This document shows positions 8,373 to 17,800 of a stretch of 64,000 nt of DNA, piece by piece (position 1 is the first letter of the stretch; every line of letters begins with the position of its first letter). Below the pieces are notes generated by a model. The model ran no database searches, was not told where the DNA came from, and was given only the letters and a program-made list of their open reading frames with translations. Both the position numbers and the translations under genes were made by a program. The DNA lies in contig NZ_KB902251.1 of NCBI RefSeq assembly GCF_000379445.1, positions 188,645 through 252,644 of the forward strand. The letters are read 5' to 3'. This DNA comes from Fangia hongkongensis FSC776 = DSM 21703 (GTDB lineage Bacteria > Pseudomonadota > Gammaproteobacteria > Francisellales > Francisellaceae).

Positions 8373-9704
8373 CTAAACGTTTTTTTGTTTGACACTGTCC
8401 ACTACTTTCTCTGCCCAGTGCTTTTGATTATGTGTGACAGCACCAAGGTCTATGGTGGTTAAATTATAATTGCAAAGCAGTTTTTTGCCATCACACCACA
8501 CATCAGTCACCTGTGAACGAGAAGCAGCATATGCTATCTGAGCAATCGGGTTATAAACAGGTTGTGTTTCAGGTTGATCAAGGTCAATCACAATAAAATC
8601 AGCCTTTTTCCCTTTTTCTAAAGAGCCTACAAGATGGTCGATATGTAACGCTTTTGCGCCATTTATTGTTGCCATTTCAAGCACTTGATGCGCTTTTAAT
8701 GCATCAGCACCAAATTGCAGCTTTGCAAGAAAACTTGCTGATTTCATCTCGCCAAACATATCTAAATCATTATTACTTGCAGCACCATCGGTTCCAAGGG
8801 CGATGTTGATATTTTTATCTGCCAGTGCTTTCCAAGGAAATGCACCGCTTGAGAGCTTCATATTAGACTCAGGACAGTGCACGACAGAAAGCTTGGTTTC
8901 CTCGACAATGTCCAGCTCATTTTGTGATAATTGCGTCATATGAACGGCAATAGTGTATTGATTAAGCCAGCCTTTGTTATAAAAGTGCTCAAGCGCCGAT
9001 TTGCCATGAGCTGTTTGGTAAGTCTCTACTTCGGCTTTTGATTCATGCATATGAATATGCATAGGCAGTTTGTGCAAATCAACAAGCTTGTGAACTTCCT
9101 CCATAGTCGTATCATCTACTGTATAAGGGGCATGAGGGCCTATGGCAGGGTAGATTCTTGGATGTGATGCTACAGTGGAGATAGTCTCTTTAGTGTGAGC
9201 AAAATAGCTATGGGTATTATTAATCCATGGCAGGGGAAAATTAAAAATACAATTGGCAATTACCGCGCGAGTGCCTGCTTGATCAACGGCTTTAATGACA
9301 CTCTCTGGGAAAAAATAATGATCATTGGCCGTGGTAACACCAGAGCGAATACACTCAGCCAGTGCATGTGTTGTCCCTTCAAATACCATTTGAGGCGATA
9401 ATGTAGCACTTTCAGCTGGCCAAATATATTCATTCAGCCAGCTCTCCAAAGGTAAATCATCAGCAAGCCCTCGAAAATAACTCATGGCCAGATGTGTATG
9501 GGCATTAATCATGCCAGGCATAAGTGCATGATTATTAAAGTGCTCTACCGTTTTTGCATGATACTTCTCTTTCGCCTGATCTTGAGGAAGTAAATCGATA
9601 ATTGTATCCCCTTCTATTATCAGCGCATAATTTTCAAAAACCGTATTTTTTGGAATGACCGGAATAACCCAACGTGCATAAATAATTTGACTAACTTTTT
9701 GCAT
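8373..9704 (-). CDS. mtaD: Methylthioadenosine/S-adenosylhomocysteine deaminase-like amidohydrolase
   Basis: This 443-residue zinc hydrolase belongs to the TRZ/ATZ branch of the amidohydrolase superfamily. Metal ligands are visible: the HxH of NAHTHLAM (about residue 60), a His in MHIHMHESK, a His in VVHCPESNMKLSSG and the Asp of GTDGAASNN. PESNMKLSSG and GTDGAASNNDLDM are typical of MtaD, which deaminates 5'-methylthioadenosine and/or SAH and links it to the methionine cycle. An in-frame ATG exists 10 codons upstream (9734), but it coincides with the expected transcription start of the promoter at 9740-9745. The internal ATG has AGGGG upstream and begins like family members (MQKVSQIIYARWVIP), so I chose 9704. 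Guanine or other purine deaminase activity cannot be excluded. Confidence 0.85.
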   Translation of the reverse strand: MQKVSQIIYARWVIPVIPKNTVFENYALIIEGDTIIDLLPQDQAKEKYHAKTVEHFNNHALMPGMINAHTHLAMSYFRGLADDLPLESWLNEYIWPAESATLSPQMVFEGTTHALAECIRSGVTTANDHYFFPESVIKAVDQAGTRAVIANCIFNFPLPWINNTHSYFAHTKETISTVASHPRIYPAIGPHAPYTVDDTTMEEVHKLVDLHKLPMHIHMHESKAEVETYQTAHGKSALEHFYNKGWLNQYTIAVHMTQLSQNELDIVEETKLSVVHCPESNMKLSSGAFPWKALADKNINIALGTDGAASNNDLDMFGEMKSASFLAKLQFGADALKAHQVLEMATINGAKALHIDHLVGSLEKGKKADFIVIDLDQPETQPVYNPIAQIAYAASRSQVTDVWCDGKKLLCNYNLTTIDLGAVTHNQKHWAEKVVDSVKQKNV

Positions 9705-9739
9705 TTTTGATCTAACACCCCTATTGTTTTCCATCCAGC

Positions 9740-9768
9740 ATTATATACCAGTCACAAAGTGATTTGCA
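9740..9768 (-). promoter_or_regulatory. Probable promoter of the mtaD-like gene
   Basis: The minus strand reads a perfect -10 TATAAT (9740-9745). A weak -35 TGCAAA lies at 9763-9768, 17 bp away. The predicted start (about 9733) would leave a leader of about 30 nt before the ATG at 9704. Confidence 0.5.
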
Positions 9769-9908
9769 GTCTTTCTAAACGTAAATCTTTATGCTCAGAT
9801 GGGTTAAACAAGCTGCAATGATTCCTCTTATTGATTTTTTTCACGAAAAACACAAAAAAAATAAACTATTAAGTTTAAGTTAAGTTTTCTAGACTACACT
9901 TGAAAGCA

Positions 9909-9978
9909 TAGTGGTAAGCGCTTAGGTTTCTTTCTCCCTTTCCTTTCCCTTCTCGACCGCATTAAGCGCTTGCCACTA
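9909..9978. repeat. 16-bp inverted repeat with 38-nt polypyrimidine loop
   Basis: TAGTGGTAAGCGCTTA (9909-9924) pairs with TAAGCGCTTGCCACTA (9963-9978): 15 Watson-Crick pairs plus one G-U in RNA. The loop is almost pure C/T on the plus strand. Each arm also contains the palindrome AAGCGCTT, of the kind bound by LacI/GalR-type repressors. It ends 28 bp before the -35 of the phosphatase operon promoter. It could be two operators 48 bp apart that support DNA looping, or a structured RNA. Confidence 0.6.
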
Positions 9979-10006
9979 CAAGATACAACAATTTTCAATG
10001 CTCTTC

Positions 10007-10035
10007 TTGTTATTAACCCCCTAATCACTTATATT
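10007..10035 (+). promoter_or_regulatory. Promoter of the acid phosphatase operon
   Basis: TTGTTA (10007-10012) and TATATT (10030-10035) are separated by exactly 17 bp. The predicted transcription start near 10043 leaves a 36-nt leader to the ATG at 10079. Confidence 0.6.
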
Positions 10036-10078
10036 CATCGATTCAATTCTGATGTTTCTTTTCTTAAGTGGAGCGACA

Positions 10079-10750
10079 ATGTTAAAAAAAGTAAGTGTGA
10101 TTTGGCTCGGCGCTTTTGCGCTAAGTGCAAGTTATGGCAGTGAGCTATATATTAACAAGGTGATTTCAATTCCAGAGGCGCACCGTTCTATTGATCATTA
10201 CTATCAATCAGGTGAGTATGATAAAGATGTGAGTTTGCTTGTAAATAATGCTATCTCATATAGTGACAAGTATTTAAAAACGCATCCAAAGAAGAAAAAA
10301 TTAGCGTTTAGTTTTGATATTGATGATACCTTGTTGACAAGTTATACATTTACAAAAAAGCATAACTATATGCTGAACTTTTCACAAATTACAAAAGGAT
10401 GGGATAATCCTGACAATCTACAACTAAATAAGCCCATTGTGCCTTTATTACAATATGCAAAAGCGCATAATATTACGGTTTTTATTATTACAGGACGTGA
10501 TGAGAAGTATAGAAAAGTCACGGTTAAAGACTTGCATGCACACAGCATTAGCAATTATGCTCATTTATATTTAAAACCGGATAATAAACATTATAACACA
10601 GCGGCAGATTTTAAATCGCAAGTGAGAAAGTCCATTGAGAAAAAAGGGTATACCATTTTATTGAATGTGGGCGACCAGCAAAGTGATTTAAGTGATGGCT
10701 ATGCTCTCAAAACAGTAAAATTACCCAATCCACTTTATTTTATACCTTAA
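10079..10750 (+). CDS. Secreted HAD-family (class B-like) acid phosphatase
   Basis: This 223-residue protein has a Sec signal peptide (MLKKVSVIWLGAFALSASYGS, cleavage about residue 20) and a HAD IIIB acid phosphatase domain. Motif I is FDIDDTLL, with the nucleophile and acid Asp residues (about residue 80). Motif II is the Thr of FIITGRDE. A Lys in the TAADFKSQVRKSIE region and motif III (NVGDQQSDL) follow. It should hydrolyse phosphomonoesters in the periplasm. An upstream in-frame ATG (10052) has no ribosome-binding site, while the chosen start has GGAG 7 nt before it and begins a proper signal peptide. It is the first gene of an operon with the DUF1543 and SDR genes. Confidence 0.85.
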   Translation: MLKKVSVIWLGAFALSASYGSELYINKVISIPEAHRSIDHYYQSGEYDKDVSLLVNNAISYSDKYLKTHPKKKKLAFSFDIDDTLLTSYTFTKKHNYMLNFSQITKGWDNPDNLQLNKPIVPLLQYAKAHNITVFIITGRDEKYRKVTVKDLHAHSISNYAHLYLKPDNKHYNTAADFKSQVRKSIEKKGYTILLNVGDQQSDLSDGYALKTVKLPNPLYFIP

Positions 10751-10759
10751 GGAGATGAT

Positions 10760-11026
10760 ATGAAGTTATATTTAGCGCATTTAGGGTTTTACGATAAACG
10801 CTATGGAATGTATGAGATACATGTCAATAAGCACGTGGTGGCTGAGGATATAAAAGCGGCAAAACAAAAGCTCTTTCAAGATGAAGAGTTTAAACGTTTG
10901 AACATGCATATTGATGGCATTCAAGAAATTAATGCTATTGATGGCTATCAAATTGTTGTAAGCAATAAAATTGAAGATCAGGTAAGTAACCAAACTTATA
11001 GTCATACTGATATGAAAAGGATGTAA
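10760..11026 (+). CDS. DUF1543-like small protein
   Basis: This 88-residue protein begins 9 bp after the phosphatase stop with a strong AAGGAG site. It starts MKLYLAHLGFYD, and the N-terminal strand followed by YEIHVNKHVVAEDIKAAKQKL resembles the DUF1543 family, whose function is unknown. It has no signal peptide and is predicted to be cytoplasmic. The tight spacing with both neighbours indicates co-transcription. Family assignment is by general resemblance only. Confidence 0.65.
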   Translation: MKLYLAHLGFYDKRYGMYEIHVNKHVVAEDIKAAKQKLFQDEEFKRLNMHIDGIQEINAIDGYQIVVSNKIEDQVSNQTYSHTDMKRM

Positions 11027-11027
11027 T

Positions 11028-11816
11028 GTGAAATTAAAAAATAAAATCGTTTTGATTACAGGCGCTTCAGCTGGTATCGGAGAGGCCGCGGCAAGGTATT
11101 TTGCAAAAGAAGGCGCTTCACTTATTTTAGCAGCAAGGCGTTATGACAAACTTTTACAGTTAGCAAGCTCATTGGAAGATGAGTATTCAGTAAAAGTGCT
11201 ACCTATCTTGCTTGATGTAAGTGATAAGCAAAAGGTTAGTGAGGCAATTAGCGCTCTAGATGAATATTGGCAGAAAGTTGATATTTTAGTCAATAATGCT
11301 GGAATGGGCGTTACAAGTGACTTGATGCAAAATGCCTCTATCGATGATTGGGATAAGATTATTGATATTAACGTTAAAGGGCTTTTATATGTGACCAAGG
11401 CTGTACTAAATAGCATGATAAAAAGGAACTCTGGACACATTATTAACATCGGCTCGGTTGCAGCGCATGATTATTATATGGGCGGCAATGTTTACAGCGC
11501 GAGTAAACATGCTGTAAAAGCAATATCACGATCACTTCGTATTGATGTTAAAGGATATGATATTCGTGTTTCACAGATTGACCCTGGAATGGTGAAAACA
11601 GAGTTTAGTGAGAGGCGTTGGGATAAACAAAAGGCTGAAAAGTTTTATGAGGGAGTTGTTGCACTTCAAGCAGAAGATATTGCTGATGCAATTTTATATT
11701 GTGCGACACGCCCAAAGCATGTCACTATTTCAGATATGAAGGTATATCCATCGGCTCAAGTTGCACCGACTATTGTGCATAGAGAAGGAGATAAGCAAGT
11801 CAGTTTGTTTGATTAA
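11028..11816 (+). CDS. Short-chain dehydrogenase/reductase (YdfG-like)
   Basis: This 262-residue classical SDR has a Rossmann NAD(P) motif TGASAGIGEA (about residues 11-20) with AARR after beta-2, which suggests NADPH preference. It also has the NNAGMG motif (about residue 89), the catalytic Ser in NIGSVAAHD, and YSASK with the catalytic Tyr and Lys (about residues 155-159). IDPGMVKTEF matches the YdfG group, which reduces 3-hydroxy acids or malonic semialdehyde. The start codon is GTG, two bases after the stop of the DUF1543 gene, with AAGG upstream, so translation is probably coupled. The substrate cannot be read from sequence. Confidence 0.88.
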   Translation: MKLKNKIVLITGASAGIGEAAARYFAKEGASLILAARRYDKLLQLASSLEDEYSVKVLPILLDVSDKQKVSEAISALDEYWQKVDILVNNAGMGVTSDLMQNASIDDWDKIIDINVKGLLYVTKAVLNSMIKRNSGHIINIGSVAAHDYYMGGNVYSASKHAVKAISRSLRIDVKGYDIRVSQIDPGMVKTEFSERRWDKQKAEKFYEGVVALQAEDIADAILYCATRPKHVTISDMKVYPSAQVAPTIVHREGDKQVSLFD

Positions 11817-11884
11817 TATATTAAGCAAAATTATCTGGGGGCATATCGTCCACTTTCGCATCAAATTTAGTATAAAATCCACAC

Positions 11885-13078
11885 CTACAAATCTCTCCTT
11901 TTAATAGAAAACTTTATATACGCCAGAAATAAAATAAGACTAATAATTGACATAACAAGCATGGTTCCTGCCAATGGCAAAGCCGTTGTAATTGGGAATA
12001 AAGTTGAAACTGATCCAATAACGGCACTGCCGCCAAGTTGTAGTGCACCAAACATTGCAGATGCAGCTCCTGGGAAGGCGCCAAATGGCTCCATTGCGCC
12101 ACTTGCACCGGAGCCTGCGGTAAGAGCACAACCAAAGGTAGCAAACATACATGGCGCAAAAAAGCCCCAAAGAGAGAGCCCAAAGATAAGATGGATAACA
12201 ACAAGCAGCACGCCTGAGAAGAAGATCAATATACTGCCAATCAATGAGGTTTTAAAAGTCCCAAGCTTATGTACAACTGAACCTGCTATTAATGAGCCTA
12301 CCATAAAAGCAGCACCAGCAAGACCAAAGAAAAAGCCAATTTTAGAGCGCGGCTGTCCTAGCGTTTCGATAATATAAGGAGTCATTGAAAATAAAGTGAA
12401 AAAGGCAGATACCCCCGCAATTGCAGGAACAGTATAAGCCCAGAAAGTCAGTGATCTGCAAATACTAAAATAGCGTGAAAAAACGCCCCAGTTGAAAGGT
12501 TTTCTATTGCTAACTGGCAAGCTATCTTTAGCAAAAACCAGCATCAGAAGCATTGTAAATGCGCCTAAAATAGCCAAAAAGTAGAAAATAGCATGCCATG
12601 GGAAAAAAGCCGCTAATATAACGCCAATAATCGGGCCAATGATAGGTGAGATTGAAATCATCGCATTTAAAAAGCTATAAATCATAGCGCTTGTTTTGCC
12701 ATGATAAGCATCACGCACAATTGCAAAAGCAGTAACAGACATTCCGCACGCGCCAACACCTTGGATGATGCGATAGAATATTAAAAGACCGACATGGTTA
12801 ACCGTAGCGCACAATAAAGAGCCAATAAAGAAAAGTAAGATGGAACCAATGAGTACTTTGTAGCGCCCCATAGCATCTGATAGTGGGCCAAGCAAAAGCT
12901 GTCCAAAACCAGTAACGAGGAAAAACAGTGACAAAGTGAGCTGCACCATTTCCTTACTGGTATGTAAAATAGCACGCATCTCAGGGATAACAGGCATGTA
13001 AACATCAAGTGCTAGTGCAAAGCTAAAAACAACAGGAGCAAGTAAAAACACAGTTGTAATGGGTCTATATGGCCACAT
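11885..13078 (-). CDS. Bcr/CflA-family multidrug efflux MFS transporter
   Basis: This 397-residue protein has 12 predicted membrane helices and the Bcr/CflA signatures. Helix 1 ends in ALDVYMPVIPEM, the loop 2-3 motif is GPLSDAMGRYKVL, and the antiporter motif C region reads GVGACGMSVTAFAIVRD followed by ISPIIGPIIGVILA. Proteins of this type export drugs such as bicyclomycin or chloramphenicol, or metabolites, using the proton gradient. No good ribosome-binding site precedes the ATG, so the start is less certain. It is convergent with the SDR gene and lies just outside the T6SS locus. Confidence 0.88.
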   Translation of the reverse strand: MWPYRPITTVFLLAPVVFSFALALDVYMPVIPEMRAILHTSKEMVQLTLSLFFLVTGFGQLLLGPLSDAMGRYKVLIGSILLFFIGSLLCATVNHVGLLIFYRIIQGVGACGMSVTAFAIVRDAYHGKTSAMIYSFLNAMISISPIIGPIIGVILAAFFPWHAIFYFLAILGAFTMLLMLVFAKDSLPVSNRKPFNWGVFSRYFSICRSLTFWAYTVPAIAGVSAFFTLFSMTPYIIETLGQPRSKIGFFFGLAGAAFMVGSLIAGSVVHKLGTFKTSLIGSILIFFSGVLLVVIHLIFGLSLWGFFAPCMFATFGCALTAGSGASGAMEPFGAFPGAASAMFGALQLGGSAVIGSVSTLFPITTALPLAGTMLVMSIISLILFLAYIKFSIKRRDL

Positions 13079-13222
13079 AAAGAAAATACTTATTTTTATT
13101 GTTTGTTATTAGCGGATGATAGCAGAGTTTTGCCTATTTACTGAGAAATTTTAATGACAACAGTGCAATCTATACCACCCGCAAACCATTTTACCCTATT
13201 TCTGCCATTGAATTTCTTGTTC

Positions 13223-13283
13223 TTTTGAGTCATCAGATATTGCTAATAGTCCGAGCTATTACCTGCAACCCAATGACTCAAAA
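13223..13283. repeat. 11-bp inverted repeat with internal hairpin
   Basis: TTTTGAGTCAT (13223-13233) is perfectly complementary to ATGACTCAAAA (13273-13283) across a 39-nt loop. The loop itself contains TAATAG/CTATTA around TCCGAG. It lies downstream of the last T6SS gene and upstream of the Bcr/CflA gene within the otherwise gene-free 13079-13383. There is no long U-tract on either side. It may mark the end of the T6SS transcript. Confidence 0.5.
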
Positions 13284-13383
13284 CTATCAAAAACTGCTTC
13301 AACATTAAACACCGCAAAATGATTCGCGAGTGGTATATCCTGATATTTTGGGGTCATGAGTGTGACTCGCATCTACTTTTCAG

Positions 13384-14853
13384 CTAACAATTCACACACA
13401 TTTTAATTTCAATGGATTGTGGGGAGTTGACATAAAAAAACTCTGAAACAATCTCAGCAACATGACCCACAAATGCCAGGTTCCCTGCCTGTTTAATATA
13501 AATATTCAGCTCATTTGCCACACGATTATATTGAATGCGGTCAATGGCAAGTTTGAATCGCCGATATAAATCAACATATTCCTCGCCACAAAGAAATTTC
13601 AGCGCAATCAAAAAGCCATCCTGCTCACGTATATCCAAATCTGAAAACGTCCTGAATATCTGAACCACTCGATTGATATAGCGAAAACTATTGATGCCAA
13701 TCTCGGATTTAGAAGAGATCAAATCATAGCGAATATTCGATGCAGCAAGTGCATTTGAACTCACTCTTAAGAAATTACCATGACTGATATTTTGCGTCCA
13801 TAGCACCTTGGCAAACACTTTTTTGCTTTGTTTTAAGCTCTCTGTTAAGTTCTTTGGATAATATGTCAATTTGCCAACATGTTTATGAAAGACATATTCA
13901 CTTACCGTGTGATTATAATATTCTTTATATAAATTATTGTTCACCCAAACTTGTTTAACACTAATGGCTTTCGCATTAGGATCCTCCGGGTTTAAAAGAG
14001 GAATTTTGTCATACTTTTCATCAAGCTTTTGTGCACTGGAGTAACTCTCATAAAGGTTAAACAGCGGGACAATATTGGTTGCAAAAAGTGGCTCTTTAGT
14101 CGCTGTGACATCAAAGAGCTCTGTCTGGCGAAATGAGCTGACATCGAATAGGCATTCCATCTCAACTACTGTACTTTCATACTCCGTTGGAATATCTTCA
14201 AACACCACCTTAAAACCAAGGTCAAACTCAGGCGATATCAAACGTAGACGTACTCTATCATTTAGACCTAAAGTATACTGAATTTCCTCAATCCGAGCAT
14301 TACAATATTCACTCACTCCATTGTCGTAAGAAAGCTTAACCTTACAATGTGGGTTTTTAAACAACAGGCGCTTAAAGCGTAATAACCGATAATTTAGCTT
14401 GCCCCAAAGCTCGGGGTTTAACCATAGATCAAAACTATAGGCATCCATAACCACTGCTCTGCCAGCTGAGAGCTCCACCATTAATCTACCCGATGCTAAA
14501 TCAACATTCTTAACATCAAATGCACTTAATATCACCTGAGATTGTGTTGTATAATTAAAGCGCTTTTTCTCTGAGACATCCTCCACTTGATACTGTTGTG
14601 CCACATCAATATCAACAGCAAACTTTTTTAAGCTATGTTTTGCTTTGACTAAAAGATGTTTAGGAATCGGCATTAAAAGATTTTGATTATAGCGAGATAA
14701 TCGATAATCTCGCTCTTCTCTCAAGCCTTGCTGTATTTCACTTTGAATATTATCGCTAAGCTCTTCAAAGGCACTTGATAATAGCTGATAATGCGCCTCA
14801 GATAAATCGACTTCAACTTCTAACTCATCACTCTTATTACCATTTTTATTCAT
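13384..14853 (-). CDS. iglH: IglH-like T6SS baseplate protein (TssF position)
   Basis: This 489-residue cytoplasmic protein is close to Francisella IglH in length (about 470) and occupies the iglH position after iglG. IglH is regarded as the FPI counterpart of the TssF baseplate wedge component. The sequence is a mix of beta strands and helices without membrane segments. The C-terminal part ends in CVNC. The last 200 residues contain long segments typical of a beta-rich wedge protein. The ribosome-binding site GAGGTG lies 6 nt before the start. It is the last gene of the spike operon. The family assignment rests on position, size and general character rather than on a strong motif. Confidence 0.7.
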   Translation of the reverse strand: MNKNGNKSDELEVEVDLSEAHYQLLSSAFEELSDNIQSEIQQGLREERDYRLSRYNQNLLMPIPKHLLVKAKHSLKKFAVDIDVAQQYQVEDVSEKKRFNYTTQSQVILSAFDVKNVDLASGRLMVELSAGRAVVMDAYSFDLWLNPELWGKLNYRLLRFKRLLFKNPHCKVKLSYDNGVSEYCNARIEEIQYTLGLNDRVRLRLISPEFDLGFKVVFEDIPTEYESTVVEMECLFDVSSFRQTELFDVTATKEPLFATNIVPLFNLYESYSSAQKLDEKYDKIPLLNPEDPNAKAISVKQVWVNNNLYKEYYNHTVSEYVFHKHVGKLTYYPKNLTESLKQSKKVFAKVLWTQNISHGNFLRVSSNALAASNIRYDLISSKSEIGINSFRYINRVVQIFRTFSDLDIREQDGFLIALKFLCGEEYVDLYRRFKLAIDRIQYNRVANELNIYIKQAGNLAFVGHVAEIVSEFFYVNSPQSIEIKMCVNC

Positions 14854-14867
14854 GTTAACACCTCAAG

Positions 14868-17800
14868 CTAGCTCGACATCGTTGTCGTTTGTGATGGATT
14901 CATAAAGCTAATCACACCGCCTGCGGCATAACTGCACATCGCTTTATTATTAATTGTATTAATGGGCGCACCTTGCACAGTGGTCAGCGGATTGGTTGGA
15001 ATGAAAGGCGCAAGCATTGGCATACAAGCCCAAGGGTAAACAAGCGGGTTCATTAATGGATTTGCCGGATTAGAACATCCAGGGAAAGAAACAACATTAA
15101 CCATTGGCACGGTATCATTAATATTAGATGCCGGTTTATTATTCACTGTTACAAGTGGCCTTAAAGGACTTATCACACCCGGTGCAATACCAAATGTGCA
15201 CATTACTTGAGAGCTCAAACAAGCTGCCATTGCACTTGAAGATTGTGCAGAGCTTGCAGCATTCACCGCAGCTTGGCTACCTGTTGCAACACTATAATCA
15301 CTAAGCTCAATGGTGATATCAGTCATCAAAGCGCTCATTTGCTGATAGGCTGGCTGGTTAGTGACACTAGGTTGTGTACTGATTGCACCTTCAGCATTAT
15401 TTGCGGCCGAGGTGATTGTGCTTTGTGCAGAAGTTACGGTTGATTCAGCGCTCGTTTTCACACTCATTGCCTTATCTGTTACCATATTACTCATTGCTGT
15501 TGCCTGTGATAAATAACTATCCATCAACCCACCGATCTCTGCAGAGGCATTTGAGGTATTTTGTGATGCCAAAAGTGCATTAATCGTATTGACTTGTGTG
15601 TTAATTTCACTGATATTTGGACAACTTTGTGCTTGCGCTAATAGTGTATTGATATTGGGCACAAGGATGGAAATATTGGGCTCTGTTGGCATAGTAAAAT
15701 TAGGCATTGGCATACCATTTGGCAGTGTTGGAATCTCTTGCATTAATGCGCCGACATTGGGCGTTTGTATCTCAGATAACAACATATTTGCATTGATTTG
15801 ATCCAGCGTATAAAAGCTATTGTTGTAACTTAATACGCCTTGAATTTGACTTTGTAATGACTGAATCTCAGATAACGACACCCCCGCTGGCAATGCAGTT
15901 TGCCCATTTAATACACTTTGAAGGCAGTTTGAAAGCGCCTGAAGCTCAGCAGAAAAGTTAACTGAAAGCGGCGGCAAGTTACCAATACTTAGTCCCGGGG
16001 GCATATTAAATGACAACGCTTGCAAGGTATTAAAATTTAAACTTTCAAGTTCTTGTAACAGCGCTTCTAAGGATGAAAAATCAAAGCTTGAGCCTTGACC
16101 ACCTGCTAATAAAGCCTCCAAAGCCTTCTGAATAAAATCAATATTGACAATAGGGTTAATAGGAGGAAGAAGCTTTGCTAAAGAAAAGCTAAGCCCTGAC
16201 AATGATCCCAATAGTGAGTCACAAACACAGTTGGCAACTGACAAATTTGGCAGTGATGATGTATCCGGCAACTTCTGAGAGAGGTTATTCAACTCTGTCA
16301 GTGAGTTTTGATACTCACTCATAAGCTCAGCCTCTGGAATCTTGCTATCAGCTAGCAAGCTTTGAACACCAGCGGTATATGGACCGGTTATTTCACTTGC
16401 TTTTGCTTGTAAGTCAGCGCTCAAGGTTCCCTCTAGCCCATTTAACTTACTTACGCCATTTGATTCAAGTGCATTTAACTGATTTAACTCATCTGTTAGC
16501 TCTGTTGGTAGTTGAGGCAAAGTGCTTAATTTGGCAGAAAACTGACTCATTGCCGATGACAGCGCATCCGGCATCAGTGGTGTTCCTGATGTACAATCAC
16601 AAATAGAGCTATGTATGGACTGGCACTCAGCCAAAAAAGCACTTTCTTTTGCCATCATCTGAGGCAATGAGGAAGATAGCGAAGTTAAACTACTTTGATA
16701 GTCACTTAGTGCACTTTGATAATTTTGCTTGGCAAGAAAATTATTCGGCGCATCTTTATAAGCACTAAGCGTGCTGCCTAAAGCACTGTATTTACCCTCA
16801 GCTTCACTGGTAAACGACTGGAAGGTGTTTCCCTCTGAAAAGGCACTACTGCTGCCCTGTGAAAGTGAAAACGCACTCATAACAGGAGAAATCATTTGGG
16901 TATAGTTTTGTTGCAAGGAGGTTAACTGCTGTGAGGGTAAACTTGCTAGGTTTTGATTTAACAGCATTTGCTTTTCTTGCAGCATTGCATTTACATTTAA
17001 ATTCGCCCCTTGTGCCTTATACTTTGCACTAATTTGATCTAGTTGTGCAGAAAAAGGAAGACTCGCATCCACACTTGATGGTTTCATTATTTGAGTCACT
17101 TGCTGATTAAAAGTGCTGCTATAGCTTGTCCCTTGTGCCTGATCTTGCACTCGGCTCCAGTTACTCATTGTTGATTGTAATTTATCTAAAGCTGCCTTTT
17201 GCTCAGCGCTAACAGTGTCGCTTAAGGAGGCTATGTGTGAGCTTACATCTGGCATATCAGTAGTACCAGGCACAGATTTAGGCAAAGATGCATAATACTG
17301 ATCCATTTGATCAAGCATTTGTTTTTGTGATTCAGGCAAGCTCACCATTTGCATATCACTTAAGCCTTTTGTGCTATTTGTAATGGCTCGATCAATAACA
17401 GGCAAACCTTGGCTCCCCTCTGGGTTTCCAGAGAGTGAGGCAGATTTTGGGTATTGCATCACCTCTGTCAACTCAGGATAAGACATTAACGTTTGCATAG
17501 ACTGATCACTTTGATTAAATGACATCACTTGAGACTGAAGATTCAGCAAATAACTTTGATAACTACTTGATAGCGTATCAATATCTGAAGCGGGCGTTGA
17601 ACTGTCAATTTTGAGGATACTTTGATGTAAGCTTGTAAGCGTCCCTGAAGCAGTTTGTGTACTTGTAGATGGATCACCACTACCAGTCGCTTCTGGCAAT
17701 GCAGAAGACAGTGTTGTTAAATATGCATCACTTGGCATAAATGCGCTTACACTCGTTGTATCAGATGCCGTACTAGTTGAACTTGATCCTGATGGGCGCA

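Noticed and set aside
8191..8376. 61-codon plus-strand ORF between htpG and mtaD
   Set aside because: It starts inside the htpG promoter region, has no ribosome-binding site and its end overlaps the mtaD 3' end. The peptide resembles nothing.
9925..9962. GGA-rich loop (minus strand) as a CsrA-binding CsrB-like RNA
   Set aside because: Only about three GGA-like motifs occur, and there is no clear minus-strand promoter or terminator to define such an RNA.
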